Shown: positions 26,428 through 35,389 of the stretch, piece after piece
Position numbering within the stretch: position 1 is the first letter of the stretch
How the letters are laid out: the number at the start of each line of letters is the position of its first letter
Assembly: GCF_937903345.1 (NCBI RefSeq)
Contig: NZ_CALCZQ010000045.1
Span: forward strand, 1-64,000
Length of the DNA stretch: 64,000 bases
Reading direction: 5' to 3'
DNA from: an uncultured Emticicia sp.
GTDB lineage: Bacteria; Bacteroidota; Bacteroidia; Cytophagales; Spirosomataceae
Program-made: the position numbers and the translations under genes
Notes under the pieces: model-generated
Told to the model about the DNA's origin: nothing
The model's input: the letters and a program-made list of their open reading frames with translations, nothing else
Database searches by the model: none

Positions 26428-27045
26428 CTAAATATTTAAATTATTATAACCTTTTTCGCTCAAAAACTGATTACATTCAAGCATTAGCTTTGGAAAAAAT
26501 ATACAAAATTTTTCATCAAACAACTGATAATTTATTTTCAAATCTGCTGTAGCTTTCTGCATATTCGACTCATATTTTGTTCGTCTTGAAATACTTAATA
26601 AGGCACGTTCGATTCCCCAAAATTCAGAATAATTATTGAGCCAATCATGTTTTATCATCGACTCAATCATTGGTTTCATTTTATCGGGTAATATCGACCA
26701 ATGATTTTGAAAGGTGGTATATACCCTTTGCCGAAATTCATCAAAAGGTTCATTTGAATACTCTTGCCAATGAATGGCCAAATAGTGGTCAAAAAAAATA
26801 TCAATCAAAACTGCAGCATATTTATGGTATTTTTCATAAAGAACTACTTTGCAATCGCTTACAGCATGATTCGTATCTGTGAAAGTATCAATAAGACGAT
26901 GGAGTAAAATTCCATTTTTGAGTGTTTGATTATAAACTACATTTCTTTGATGCTCGATTCTTCCGACCACAAAATCTTCTAAAAGATTTCCTACCATGAC
27001 TTCTTCATTTTTGCCGGAAAGAAATAAATGTGCCAAAAAATTCAT
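26428..27045 (-). CDS. acpH: Acyl carrier protein phosphodiesterase
   Basis: A 205-residue protein starting MNFLAHLFLSGKNEEVMVGN, the signature of the AcpH family (DUF479), with GILLHRLIDTFTDTNHAV and AAVLIDIFFDHYLAIHW carrying the histidine/aspartate residues of its HD-like metal site. Characterised members remove the phosphopantetheine arm from acyl carrier protein. It precedes holA by 9 bp and is divergent from slyD, with overlapping promoter-like boxes between them. Confidence 0.88.
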   Translation of the reverse strand: MNFLAHLFLSGKNEEVMVGNLLEDFVVGRIEHQRNVVYNQTLKNGILLHRLIDTFTDTNHAVSDCKVVLYEKYHKYAAVLIDIFFDHYLAIHWQEYSNEPFDEFRQRVYTTFQNHWSILPDKMKPMIESMIKHDWLNNYSEFWGIERALLSISRRTKYESNMQKATADLKINYQLFDEKFCIFFPKLMLECNQFLSEKGYNNLNI

Positions 27046-27064
27046 TAAAATAATCTAAAATGTG

Positions 27065-27083
27065 TACGTTTGCGACAAAGTTA
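27065..27083. promoter_or_regulatory. Back-to-back -7 boxes for slyD (+) and acpH (-)
   Basis: TACGTTTG on the plus strand (27065-27072) and TAACTTTG on the minus strand (27076-27083) both match TAnnTTTG. They sit three bases apart in the 75-bp divergent gap, so polymerase binding for the two genes should be mutually exclusive if both are used. Confidence 0.45.
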
Positions 27084-27120
27084 GAAAAATAACATCTATA
27101 AACTATCAAAAAATTGATTG

Positions 27121-27633
27121 ATGAAAGTTGAAGCAAATAAAGTTGTAAAGATAATCTATGAATTAGAAATAGGAGACGAAAACAATAGAGAAATGCTCGA
27201 AATCGTGCAAGACGATGAGCCGATGGTGTTCATTCAAGGGATAAGCGGTTTACCAGAAGCATTTGAAGCCCAAATAAATGGTCTCCAAGCCGGCGATGAG
27301 TTTAAATTTTCGATCCAAGCCACTGAAGGATATGGTGATCCAGATCCAGAGGCAATTATTGATTTTCCGATTGAAAATTTCAAAATTGAAGAAGGTGAAA
27401 TTCCGGAAGGAATGTTGGAAATTGGAAATATGATTCCATTTTCAAATGAAGACGGAAATAGAATGAATGGTAGAATTATAGAAATTACCAAAGATACCGT
27501 AATTCTAGACTTTAACCATCCATTATCCGGTCAAAATATGCACTTTTCTGGAAAAATTTTGGCAGTAAGAGAGGCAAGTGAAGAAGAAATTGCTCACGGA
27601 CACGTACATGGTGAAGGTGGAGTAGTGCATTAA
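27121..27633 (+). CDS. slyD: FKBP-type peptidyl-prolyl isomerase, SlyD-like
   Basis: About 170 residues from the ATG at 27121 (MKVEANKVVKIIYELEIGDE). The FKBP half (MVFIQGISGLPEAFEAQING...FSIQATEGYGDPD) is split by an insert-in-flap chaperone domain (about 70-125), as in SlyD. The C-terminus holds only a short histidine cluster (HGHVHGEGGVVH), much less than the metal-binding tail of E. coli SlyD. It should catalyse proline isomerisation and act as a folding helper in the cytoplasm. Confidence 0.9.
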   Translation: MKVEANKVVKIIYELEIGDENNREMLEIVQDDEPMVFIQGISGLPEAFEAQINGLQAGDEFKFSIQATEGYGDPDPEAIIDFPIENFKIEEGEIPEGMLEIGNMIPFSNEDGNRMNGRIIEITKDTVILDFNHPLSGQNMHFSGKILAVREASEEEIAHGHVHGEGGVVH

Positions 27634-27646
27634 TTAGTTTAGGATT

Positions 27647-27690
27647 AGTTATTGGGGAAATCGTGATATTAATCTTATTCCCCAATAACT
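27647..27690. terminator. Hairpin between slyD and the dCMP deaminase gene
   Basis: A perfect 13-bp stem (27647-27659 with 27678-27690) with an 18-nt loop lies between the two convergent stops. It lacks a clear T run. Confidence 0.6.
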
Positions 27691-27702
27691 GAATACAGCA
27701 AA

Positions 27703-28173
27703 CTAGACACCAAACTGGATAACTTCCACACCAAATTTCCTCAAAAACTCAACACCTTCATCGTTTGGTATTCCTTTATATTGGGCATATGATTTTGCAA
27801 AGAATACCTTCTTGATTTTCATCGAAAATATTACTCTAGCACAAGCAATACATGGTGAAAGAGTAACATATAGTGTTGTTCCTTCAATATTTGCTCCATT
27901 TTTTGAGGCATAAAGAATTGCATTTTGTTCGGCGTGAAGTGCTAATGAACAACTACCTTTGGAATCACGTGGACAACCGTGAACCGGAAATTCTTCATCG
28001 CAATTGTGGGTCTCCGCAGGAGGCCCATTGTATCCTATTGAAATAATGCGAGTATCTTTTGTCAGCACAGCACCAACTTGAGCCTTAACACAATGTGAAC
28101 GAAGGGCAAGGTTTTCGGCCAATTCCATAAATATTTCATCAAAATCTGGGCGTTGCTTTACAACTTTTTCCAT
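27703..28173 (-). CDS. dCMP deaminase family protein (ComEB-like)
   Basis: About 156 residues from the ATG at 28173 (MEKVVKQRPDFDEIFMELAE). The zinc motif is complete: LALHAEQNAILYA (HAE) and LSPCIACARVIFS (PCxxC), with an extra metal-site region HNCDEEFPVHGCPRD typical of dCMP deaminases. The enzyme makes dUMP, the precursor of dTMP. The related competence protein ComEB has the same fold. It is convergent with slyD; the upstream neighbour is a decayed gene on the other strand. Confidence 0.92.
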   Translation of the reverse strand: MEKVVKQRPDFDEIFMELAENLALRSHCVKAQVGAVLTKDTRIISIGYNGPPAETHNCDEEFPVHGCPRDSKGSCSLALHAEQNAILYASKNGANIEGTTLYVTLSPCIACARVIFSMKIKKVFFAKSYAQYKGIPNDEGVEFLRKFGVEVIQFGV

Positions 28174-28246
28174 AAAGTGGTAGTTACTTTGTAAAAAACC
28201 TAACAAAAATCATTTTTTGCTAAGAAAAAAATTAAAACGCTAAATT

Positions 28247-28860
28247 ATGAAAACTTAATCAAACCATACGCCGATCGTTGGCTTTCTTTTTCTGTTCATT
28301 TCTCTTTTCCCACTTTTTGCCACAGCGAATATTCAGAACGACAGCATCATTAAACCACAAAGAAGAAATAGTTCAATTATGATTACTAATCTAAAAACTA
28401 CTGAACATAACTCTATGTGAAAAGTACTTATGGACAGCCATTAATGAAGAGGCGTATGATATTTGGTAATGTGGTACCTTATGGAAAACCTTGGAGAACG
28501 GGGGCAAATGAAGCTACAGAAATTACTTTTACAACAAATATTCAAATTGGAGAATCGGTATTAAACTCCGGAACTTAAACTCTATTTTCGATTCCAAATA
28601 AAGATAAATGGACAATAATTTTACATTCAGAACTTGGCCAATGGGGCGATTTTGAATATGATGCAAGAAAAAATATTCTAATTTAGGAGACAACAGTAAA
28701 ATACAATTACGAAATGTACTAAGGTTTTATTATTAAATATGAAGAAATAAAAAATGGATTTAATACGCTATTATTATGGGATAATGTTGAGGTTACTGTG
28801 CCTATTCAAAAATTTGGAGACTTAAATAAATACTTAAAGAGGAAGTCTAGAAGAGGTTAG
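28247..28860 (+). pseudogene. Decayed DUF2911 family gene
   Basis: The spacer between the deaminase and the M43 protease is a dead gene. From 28429 one frame reads TYGQPLMKRRMIFGNVVPYG, then KPWRTGANEATEITF, TLFSIPNKDKWTIIL and GQWGDFEYDARKN, and ends with NGFNTLLLWDNVEVTVPIQ; this is the DUF2911 domain. The frame is broken by stops at 28576 (TAA, where the family has GTY), 28684 (TAG) and 28720 (TAA). The 5' part starts at the ATG at 28247 with a stop at codon 4 and a signal-like stretch (GFLFLFISLFPLFATA), and is in another frame, so there is also an indel near 28380-28425. The final stop overlaps the 3' end of the protease gene. Confidence 0.85.
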
Positions 28861-30134
28861 TAGAAAACTAATTTCTTTTGGACAACTTGTAGTTTTGAGG
28901 TAACCCTAATTATATAAACTCCAGGTGTTATATTTCCTTTAGGTAGGGTAATAATTGTACTTGGCAAATCTTTGTAAGATTGGTTATAAACTTCTCTGCC
29001 AAAAATATCTCGAATTACTAAGTCAAAGTCCTGAAAATCAGGCAGTAGTACTTGAAATTGAGAACTTGAAATAGGTAAAGGATTTTCAAAATTTACTTGT
29101 AATACATTTGATGGTGGCAATTGAAACTTTGCATAATTCAATACCCTTTTGCGACGTTTACTAAGGTCAAGTGCTGCTCTTATGCGTTGCTTTTGCCCTT
29201 GTGTAAAAATATTCATACAGGAATCTGGAGAGTAATCCATATAGTTTTCAATCATATTTCGCGTACGTATTCCAGTACAATTTGAAAAAACATCAATACA
29301 TAAAGCTGAAATATTTGAGGTAGTCGTCACGGGAGTATCTGCAACATAGTCAGTTCCACAGCGTTGGTTACCCCAAGTATGATATAAACCCATCCAATGC
29401 CCAATTTCATGAGTCACGGTTCGTCCAAAACTATATAAACCAAATTTGTTAGTTCCAATTTTTCTACCAAAAACAGTGTAATCAATAAAAACACCATCTA
29501 ATCTTTCATCAGAATCTAGATCCAAACCTTCAATCGTTTCAGAAAACGGAAATTCCCCATATCCTATAATACCCGAACTCAAAGGTGCGACCCATACATT
29601 GAGGTATTTGTTGCTATCCCAATAAGATAAATTTGATATTGCTTGTCGCTCATTATCATTTACAATATTGAAACTTGTTTTTGGAGAATACACTCTTTTT
29701 ATACCAGAAGATGGATTTCCAGACGGGTCAATATTTGCTAAAAAAAACTCAATTTCTACATCAGCTCCAACCGGATTATTATTAAATCCGGGCGTCCCTT
29801 CTTTTTTACGATAATCTTCATTGAGTACCTTTATTTGTGAATAAATCTGTTCGTCAGTAATATTACTTCCTGCAATTAAGCCATTAATCTGATTATGAAT
29901 AACATGCACTACAACTGGTATTCTAATAATTTCAGCGGCAACCCGAAATTTCTTTTGCAAGTTTATCTGATTTTCAAGTTCTTGTTCATATCTCATTTTT
30001 CTGATTGAATATTGAGCATTGGAAGTCTTAGCAACTGAATCACAGAATTCATTCGCACAGGATCGTACTTTTTGTGCCAAAGAATCCAAAAATAATGTGG
30101 CAAAAAATACTGAGATAAAAATTTTTTTCTTCAT
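28857..30134 (-). CDS. Secreted M43 zinc metalloprotease with T9SS type A tail
   Basis: A 425-residue protein with signal peptide (FISVFFATLFLDSLAQ), a pro-like region, and a pappalysin-type (M43) catalytic domain: zinc motif HEIGHWMGLYH (HExxHxxGxxH) with downstream cysteine-rich part and the Met-turn region NMIENYMDYSPDSC. The last 75 residues (ISSSQFQVLLPDFQDFDLVI ... GVYIIRV...QKKLVFY) form a type A sorting domain for the type IX secretion system. It is likely secreted and works on extracellular protein. It is tail-to-tail with the decayed DUF2911 gene. Confidence 0.92.
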   Translation of the reverse strand: MKKKIFISVFFATLFLDSLAQKVRSCANEFCDSVAKTSNAQYSIRKMRYEQELENQINLQKKFRVAAEIIRIPVVVHVIHNQINGLIAGSNITDEQIYSQIKVLNEDYRKKEGTPGFNNNPVGADVEIEFFLANIDPSGNPSSGIKRVYSPKTSFNIVNDNERQAISNLSYWDSNKYLNVWVAPLSSGIIGYGEFPFSETIEGLDLDSDERLDGVFIDYTVFGRKIGTNKFGLYSFGRTVTHEIGHWMGLYHTWGNQRCGTDYVADTPVTTTSNISALCIDVFSNCTGIRTRNMIENYMDYSPDSCMNIFTQGQKQRIRAALDLSKRRKRVLNYAKFQLPPSNVLQVNFENPLPISSSQFQVLLPDFQDFDLVIRDIFGREVYNQSYKDLPSTIITLPKGNITPGVYIIRVTSKLQVVQKKLVFY

Positions 30135-30188
30135 AAATTAATAGACGAAGAGAAGAATAAAATTGGTTGCAAAACCGCCCAAAACGTT

Positions 30189-31139
30189 TTAATTGCCTTC
30201 AGCCTTTTCGTAGGCTTTTAGTATATCCCTAACCAATTTGTGTCGAACAACATCTCGATCATCTAATTCGATGAAGCCAATTCCTTTAATGTCTTTTAAA
30301 ATATGCAAGGCTTCATTCAAACCAGATTTTTGTTTTATTGGCAAATCTATTTGGGTTTTATCACCTGTTATAATTGCCTTTGAAAGCGGCCCCATACGAG
30401 TTAAAAACATTTTAATTTGCATTGGAGTAGTATTTTGGGCTTCATCAAGCAAGATAAAGGCATTATTGAGTGTTCGTCCACGCATGTAAGCGAGGGGGGC
30501 AATCTCAATCGTTCGATTTTCTATATAAAACTTTAATTTCTCTGACTGAATCATATCTTCAAGAGCATCATAAATTGGTCTGAGATATGGGTCAATCTTT
30601 TCTTTCAAATCGCCAGGCAAAAATCCAAGATTTTCTCCAGCTTCAACTGCTGGCCGAGTTATTATTATTTTTTTTACTTGCTTGTCTTTTAAAGCTCTGA
30701 CGGCTAATGCGACGGCTGTATATGTTTTTCCAGTTCCAGCCGGACCTGTCGCAAACATTATATCAAAGTTCCGAGATGCTTCAACCATCCTTTTTTGATT
30801 GGCTGTTTTTGCTTTGATAGCATTCCCTTTTGTCCCAACCAAAATTGTTTCATCATCAGGTGTTAGGTGTGTTGCCGAATCAGAATCTTCTTTTATATAA
30901 TTTTTAACTTGATCTATAGAAATACGATTATATTTTCGCAAATGTTCAATCATCGCTTCTAATACATCAGAGATTCGATTAACCTCTTCAGTATTGCCTT
31001 TTATCAATATCTGATTTCCTCTAGAAATTATCTTACTCATTGGAAATGCTCCAGCAAGTTCTTTGATATTGACGTTTTCTACCCCAAGAAAATCAGTTAA
31101 TGAAATTTCTTCTTCTAATGTAAATACTTTATCTGTCAA
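30189..31139 (-). CDS. phoH: PhoH family ATPase
   Basis: A PhoH protein with an N-terminal KH-like part (KIISRGNQILIKGNTEEVNR) and the P-loop ATPase domain: Walker A FATGPAGTGKTYTAVALA, RPAVEAGENLGFLPGD, Walker B NAFILLDEAQNTTPMQIKMF, and TGDKTQIDLP. These are typical of bacterial PhoH/YbeZ, linked to rRNA processing with YbeY. The start is uncertain: family members begin about ten residues before TDFLG, which fits a TTG codon at 31139 (TDKVFTLEEE); the nearest upstream ATG is at 31214 and would add 25 hydrophobic residues that relatives lack. Confidence 0.9.
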   Translation of the reverse strand: MTDKVFTLEEEISLTDFLGVENVNIKELAGAFPMSKIISRGNQILIKGNTEEVNRISDVLEAMIEHLRKYNRISIDQVKNYIKEDSDSATHLTPDDETILVGTKGNAIKAKTANQKRMVEASRNFDIMFATGPAGTGKTYTAVALAVRALKDKQVKKIIITRPAVEAGENLGFLPGDLKEKIDPYLRPIYDALEDMIQSEKLKFYIENRTIEIAPLAYMRGRTLNNAFILLDEAQNTTPMQIKMFLTRMGPLSKAIITGDKTQIDLPIKQKSGLNEALHILKDIKGIGFIELDDRDVVRHKLVRDILKAYEKAEGN

Positions 31140-31326
31140 AATAAAAAATATAATGTTTAAATAATGTGAGAAATTAATTTTAGCGACCCAAATATTGGCA
31201 ATAATGATTTCCATTTGTTTCCCAAAGGTCAAAAATTATTCACAAATTTGCTTATTTTTCCACAAAAAAAACTCTAATCTATAATTATTTATTGATTATC
31301 AGTGACTTACATCTAACACACATGAT

Positions 31327-31354
31327 GTTTAAAAACAGATCGGTATTTTTAAAC
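31327..31354. other. Inverted repeat upstream of dnaB
   Basis: Nine-bp arms (31327-31335 with 31346-31354) in the divergent gap between phoH and dnaB, followed by a pyrimidine-rich CCTTTTTTCTTCTT. It could be an operator, an attenuator or a weak terminator; not resolved. Confidence 0.35.
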
Positions 31355-31386
31355 ACCTTTTTTCTTCTTAACATTGTATTAATATT

Positions 31387-33009
31387 ATGGAAAAAACCTA
31401 TCAAAATAATCCTACTGGTGGTGAAAACAACCAAAGAGGTTTCGGAAAGAATCTTTTTTTAGAAAGTTTCCGGAACGAATCGGGCAAACTACCCCCTCAA
31501 GCCATGGAGCTAGAAGAAGCGGTATTGGGTGCCTTAATGCTTGAAAAAGATGCTTTAACTTCAGTTGTAGATATTCTTCAACCATCAAGCTTCTACAAAG
31601 AAGCCCACCAAAGAATTTACAATTCGATTCTTCAATTATTTGGTAAATCAGAACCAATTGACATGCTAACAGTTACAACTCAGTTGAGAAGTAATGGTGA
31701 ACTTGAATTTATTGGTGGAGCATCATATCTGGTAAAATTAACAAATAAAGTTAATTCGGCAGCGAATATTGAATTTCATGCACGTATTATTACACAATCT
31801 GCTATCAAGCGTGATATGATAAAAATTGCGGGTGAGATTCTGAAAGATGCCTATGAAGATACTACTGATGTATTTAATTTATTAGATAAAATTGAACAAA
31901 ACTTCTTTGAAATTTCTGAAAGAAATATTCGAAAAAATTATGCAGATGCAAGCACAATTATGCGTGCAACCATTGAAGAGTTAGAAAAAAAGAAGAATAA
32001 TAAAGATGGGCTCACCGGTGTAGCAAGTGGTTTTACGGCACTTGACCGAATCACGAGTGGTTGGCAAAATACCGAACTTACAATCATAGCTGCAAGGCCT
32101 GCTATGGGAAAAACTGCATTTGTGGTTTCTGCTATGCGAAACGCAGCCGTAGAATGGGGAATTCCTGTAGCGATGTTTTCACTGGAGATGTCTGCAACTC
32201 AATTGATGCTTCGTTTGATTTCGGCAGAAGCTGAAATAGACAGTAACAAACTGCGAAAAGGAAAACTAGAAAATCATGAATGGGTTCAACTTCACCAAAA
32301 AATAAAGAACCTGTCTTCAGCTCCAATATATATTGATGATACCCCCGCCCTATCAATTTTGGAAATGCGTGCTAAGTGTCGTCGATTGAAAGCTCAGTTT
32401 GACATTGGCTTAGTTATCATTGACTATTTGCAATTAATGACCGCGGAGAGTGGTGGCGGAGGAAAAGGAAATCGTGAACAAGAAATTGCAGCAATTTCGA
32501 GGGCAATGAAAAACCTTGCAAAAGAAATCAATGTGCCTGTAATTGCTCTTTCACAGTTAAGTCGTGCTGTTGAGACTCGTGGAGGTGATAAACGTCCGCA
32601 ACTTTCCGATTTACGTGAATCGGGTTCAATTGAGCAAGATGCCGATATGGTCATGTTTTTGTATCGACCAGAATACTACAAAATAACACAAGACGAACAA
32701 GGAAATTCAACAGAAGGAATTGGCGAAGTAATCATAGCCAAAAACAGAAGTGGTGATGTTGATACTGTAAAACTCAAATTTATAGGTAAATACACCAAGT
32801 TTACTGACTTGGATGGTTTTTATACTCCACTTCCTGGACAAGATAATTTTGGTGATTTTAATGCACCAAAACCAATAAATACTGCTAGTGCATTGGATAA
32901 TTTTGAGAAAAACGTAGCCCCAAACATTGGTACAGGAGGAACTGTAACACTTGGTAGCAAGGCGAATCAACCAAGAAATTTGGATGCAGAAACTGATTTT
33001 CCATTCTAA
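31387..33009 (+). CDS. dnaB: Replicative DNA helicase
   Basis: A 540-residue hexameric fork helicase. The N-terminal domain (PPQAMELEEAVLGALMLEKD) is followed by the RecA-like motor with Walker A ARPAMGKTAFVVSA, MFSLEMSATQLMLRLIS, Walker B LVIIDYLQLM, and the arginine-finger region SQLSRAVETRGGDKRPQLSD, LRESGSIEQDADMVMFLYRP. No intein is inserted. The C-terminal 60 residues are low-complexity (Asn/Gly/Thr). murI follows 22 bp downstream and is probably cotranscribed. Confidence 0.96.
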   Translation: MEKTYQNNPTGGENNQRGFGKNLFLESFRNESGKLPPQAMELEEAVLGALMLEKDALTSVVDILQPSSFYKEAHQRIYNSILQLFGKSEPIDMLTVTTQLRSNGELEFIGGASYLVKLTNKVNSAANIEFHARIITQSAIKRDMIKIAGEILKDAYEDTTDVFNLLDKIEQNFFEISERNIRKNYADASTIMRATIEELEKKKNNKDGLTGVASGFTALDRITSGWQNTELTIIAARPAMGKTAFVVSAMRNAAVEWGIPVAMFSLEMSATQLMLRLISAEAEIDSNKLRKGKLENHEWVQLHQKIKNLSSAPIYIDDTPALSILEMRAKCRRLKAQFDIGLVIIDYLQLMTAESGGGGKGNREQEIAAISRAMKNLAKEINVPVIALSQLSRAVETRGGDKRPQLSDLRESGSIEQDADMVMFLYRPEYYKITQDEQGNSTEGIGEVIIAKNRSGDVDTVKLKFIGKYTKFTDLDGFYTPLPGQDNFGDFNAPKPINTASALDNFEKNVAPNIGTGGTVTLGSKANQPRNLDAETDFPF

Positions 33010-33031
33010 CGATAACAAATCTTTTAAATAA

Positions 33032-33814
33032 ATGATTGGTGTATTTGATTCTGGAATTGGCGGATTAACTTTATTACATGAAATTATTAGACAATTACCT
33101 AATGAGCAATATTGTTATTATGCCGATACTGAAAACGTACCATATAGCACCAAAAGTGAAGAACAAATAAAAGAATACGTAGCAAATGCAGTTAATTATT
33201 TTCTACAACGAAAAGTAAAAACCATTGTCTTGGCCTGTAATACTGCTACCAATGTTTGTATTGAAGATTTACGGAGTAGATTAAATTTACCGATTATTGC
33301 AATACAGCCAGCTGTAAAAGTTGCCGTTGACCATGATAAAAGTAAACTAAATTCGCAAAAAAAAAACATTTTAGTCTGTGCCACTCCAATCACTTTACGT
33401 TCGTTTCGATTTCAAAAATTGATCAATTCACTTAATGCAGATAGGATTGTTGAAAGAATGGCTTTGCCAGAATTAGTTAAACTCGCCGAAAGAGAAGAAT
33501 TTGGGCAACCAGCCGAAGATTATATTAAGGAAACACTCCAACAAATTGATATTTCAAAATTTGGTTCAATAGTACTTGGTTGCACACATTTTACTTATTT
33601 TGAACCAATATTTTACAAATTGGCTCCAGAATTAAGTCTTTTTGATGGCAATGAAGGCACAGCTCGGCATCTAAAAAACATATTGGAAAAACTAAATTTA
33701 ATATCTCTTAAAGAAGAGACTCCATGTTTAATTGAATATATAGAATCTGGGAAACCTTCTAAAAACCTTGAGCGTTTTCAACGTTATATTGATCGAATTG
33801 AAAAATTAACCTAA
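33032..33814 (+). CDS. murI: Glutamate racemase
   Basis: A 260-residue enzyme that supplies D-glutamate for peptidoglycan. Start MIGVFDSGIGGLTLLHEIIR has the catalytic-site aspartate/serine; the two catalytic cysteines are C69 (VLACNTAT) and C184 (VLGCTHF), and the PYSTKSE motif near residue 37 is intact. Length is normal. The gene follows dnaB closely; a terminator hairpin lies about 140 bp downstream. Confidence 0.94.
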   Translation: MIGVFDSGIGGLTLLHEIIRQLPNEQYCYYADTENVPYSTKSEEQIKEYVANAVNYFLQRKVKTIVLACNTATNVCIEDLRSRLNLPIIAIQPAVKVAVDHDKSKLNSQKKNILVCATPITLRSFRFQKLINSLNADRIVERMALPELVKLAEREEFGQPAEDYIKETLQQIDISKFGSIVLGCTHFTYFEPIFYKLAPELSLFDGNEGTARHLKNILEKLNLISLKEETPCLIEYIESGKPSKNLERFQRYIDRIEKLT

Positions 33815-33955
33815 ATTTTTTCGCATCATAAAATCATCTATCCAAAATTCCCTATATTGAATATTATTTTATAATTTCAAAAACAACATTTTTTTTAATC
33901 GAACTTTATAGCAAAGGTTAAAGATCAAATCTACATTCCTCCTTCCAAAAATCTT

Positions 33956-33984
33956 CACATTTTATTGATTAATGTGTTTTTTTT
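33956..33984 (+). terminator. Terminator downstream of murI
   Basis: A 6-bp stem (33956-33961 with 33971-33976) followed by eight T. The rest of the 33815-34480 spacer is AT-rich and shows no open reading frame or RNA gene that I can identify, other than a promoter-like box near 34330. Confidence 0.55.
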
Positions 33985-34329
33985 AAAATTAGAATAAAAT
34001 ACTTTTTTTGTTCGAAAGAATCCTTTTTATTAACAATTAATATTTAGCAAATAACATTACATTATCTGATAAATACTGCATTATAATGCTTAAAAATTGT
34101 TCAAATTCTCTGCTAAAAAAACTACCGATTTAAATTTAATTTATCACAAGTTATGGCCAAATATTTTCTAAAATATTTCACAAGCTATTAGACAATTTTA
34201 ATCTATACAACAATGTGATATTAATATTAATAGATATAGTTTTATCGACTTGGTAAACCTCTTAAGTCTTTTATATTAGTCCTTTAACAACAACCTAAGT
34301 TTAATAATCAATTTCTCTAATCACTTTAA

Positions 34330-34337
34330 TATCTTTG
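34330..34337 (+). promoter_or_regulatory. Candidate -7 box upstream of surE
   Basis: TATCTTTG matches TAnnTTTG, but it lies 143 bp from the surE ATG and has no obvious -33 TTG. Confidence 0.3.
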
Positions 34338-34480
34338 TGTGTGGCAATTTTGTATGTTAAATTTATCAATTTTTCAAATTTGCCTTCAAATTTATGGTAT
34401 GCTTGCATATCATTTTGTTAATTTGTATTTAATTTATTGAGAATTTGAATTGACCAAAACCAGGTTCGCAACACAAAAAT

Positions 34481-35248
34481 ATGAAACCACTAATATTAGT
34501 TACAAACGACGATGGCATTACATCAAAAGGCATTTCAGTTTTGATTGAAGTAATGAAGAAAATTGGAGAGGTATTTATAGTTGCACCGGATAGCCCAAAT
34601 TCGGGAATGGGTCATGCAATAACAGTTGATAGTACAATTCATGTCAAGAAAAATAAAATATACAAAAATGTTGAGGCATATGAATGCTCTGGCACTCCAG
34701 CCGATTGTGTAAAATTAGCAAAACATCACTTTTTGAAAGACCGAAAAATTGACCTGGTGGTCAGCGGCATCAACCATGGTTTAAATTCTTCAATCTCAGT
34801 TTTATATTCCGGTACCATGTCAGCAGCTGTAGAAGGAGCAATTGAAGGCATTCCGTCTATTGGCTTTTCGCTTGATGATTTTAAATATGATGCTGAATTT
34901 TCGCATATAAAACGATGGATAAAAAGGATTACTGAGAAATCTTTGGCAAATGAGTTTCCTGCCAATGTAGCACTAAATGTCAATTTTCCGAAATACTCTG
35001 AAAATCCAATTAAAGGAATTAAAATTTGTCGCCAAACTAATGGTTATTGGCACGAAGAGTTTGATGCAAGAACTGACCCACACGGCAGACCATACTTTTG
35101 GATGGGCGGAGATTTTGTAAACCATGAGCCTAACACCGAAGGAACGGATTTATACGCACTTGAAAATAATTACGTATCTATTGTTCCAGTACACTATGAT
35201 ATGACAGCTCATAAATCAATCAAAGATTTAAAACGTTGGAAATTATAA
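34481..35248 (+). CDS. surE: 5'/3'-nucleotidase SurE
   Basis: A 255-residue metal-dependent nucleoside monophosphatase. Seen: ILVTNDDGITSKGI with the metal aspartates D10 and D11, the serine in NSGMGHAIT, SGTPADCVKLA, and the asparagine in LVVSGINHGLN. The family dephosphorylates nucleotides and is linked to stress survival. Length is normal. It is followed by a GH3-type gene in the same direction at 141 bp. Confidence 0.93.
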   Translation: MKPLILVTNDDGITSKGISVLIEVMKKIGEVFIVAPDSPNSGMGHAITVDSTIHVKKNKIYKNVEAYECSGTPADCVKLAKHHFLKDRKIDLVVSGINHGLNSSISVLYSGTMSAAVEGAIEGIPSIGFSLDDFKYDAEFSHIKRWIKRITEKSLANEFPANVALNVNFPKYSENPIKGIKICRQTNGYWHEEFDARTDPHGRPYFWMGGDFVNHEPNTEGTDLYALENNYVSIVPVHYDMTAHKSIKDLKRWKL

Positions 35249-35342
35249 TTTTCAAGATTCAAGTCACTGATTTAAAGCACTTTAAATAACAAGTAGATAG
35301 ACATTAATACAGTTTTTCTACTCGTTTTTATTAAAATCTTAC

Positions 35343-35350
35343 TATTTTTG
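35343..35350 (+). promoter_or_regulatory. Candidate -7 box of the GH3 gene
   Basis: TATTTTTG matches TAnnTTTG and predicts a leader of about 33 nt before the ATG at 35390. No -33 TTG at the standard distance. Confidence 0.4.
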
Positions 35351-35389
35351 GGATTGAAAGCCAATAAATAAAAAAATAAGACAAAGCAT

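Noticed and set aside
28429..28860. Stop-codon recoding in the DUF2911 gene
   Set aside because: Two kinds of stop occur at three sites, and the 5' part also has a stop and a frameshift; decay is simpler.
33815..34480. Hidden gene or RNA in the 665-bp spacer between murI and surE
   Set aside because: All frames are broken by frequent stops, and apart from one terminator and one promoter-like box no structure stands out.
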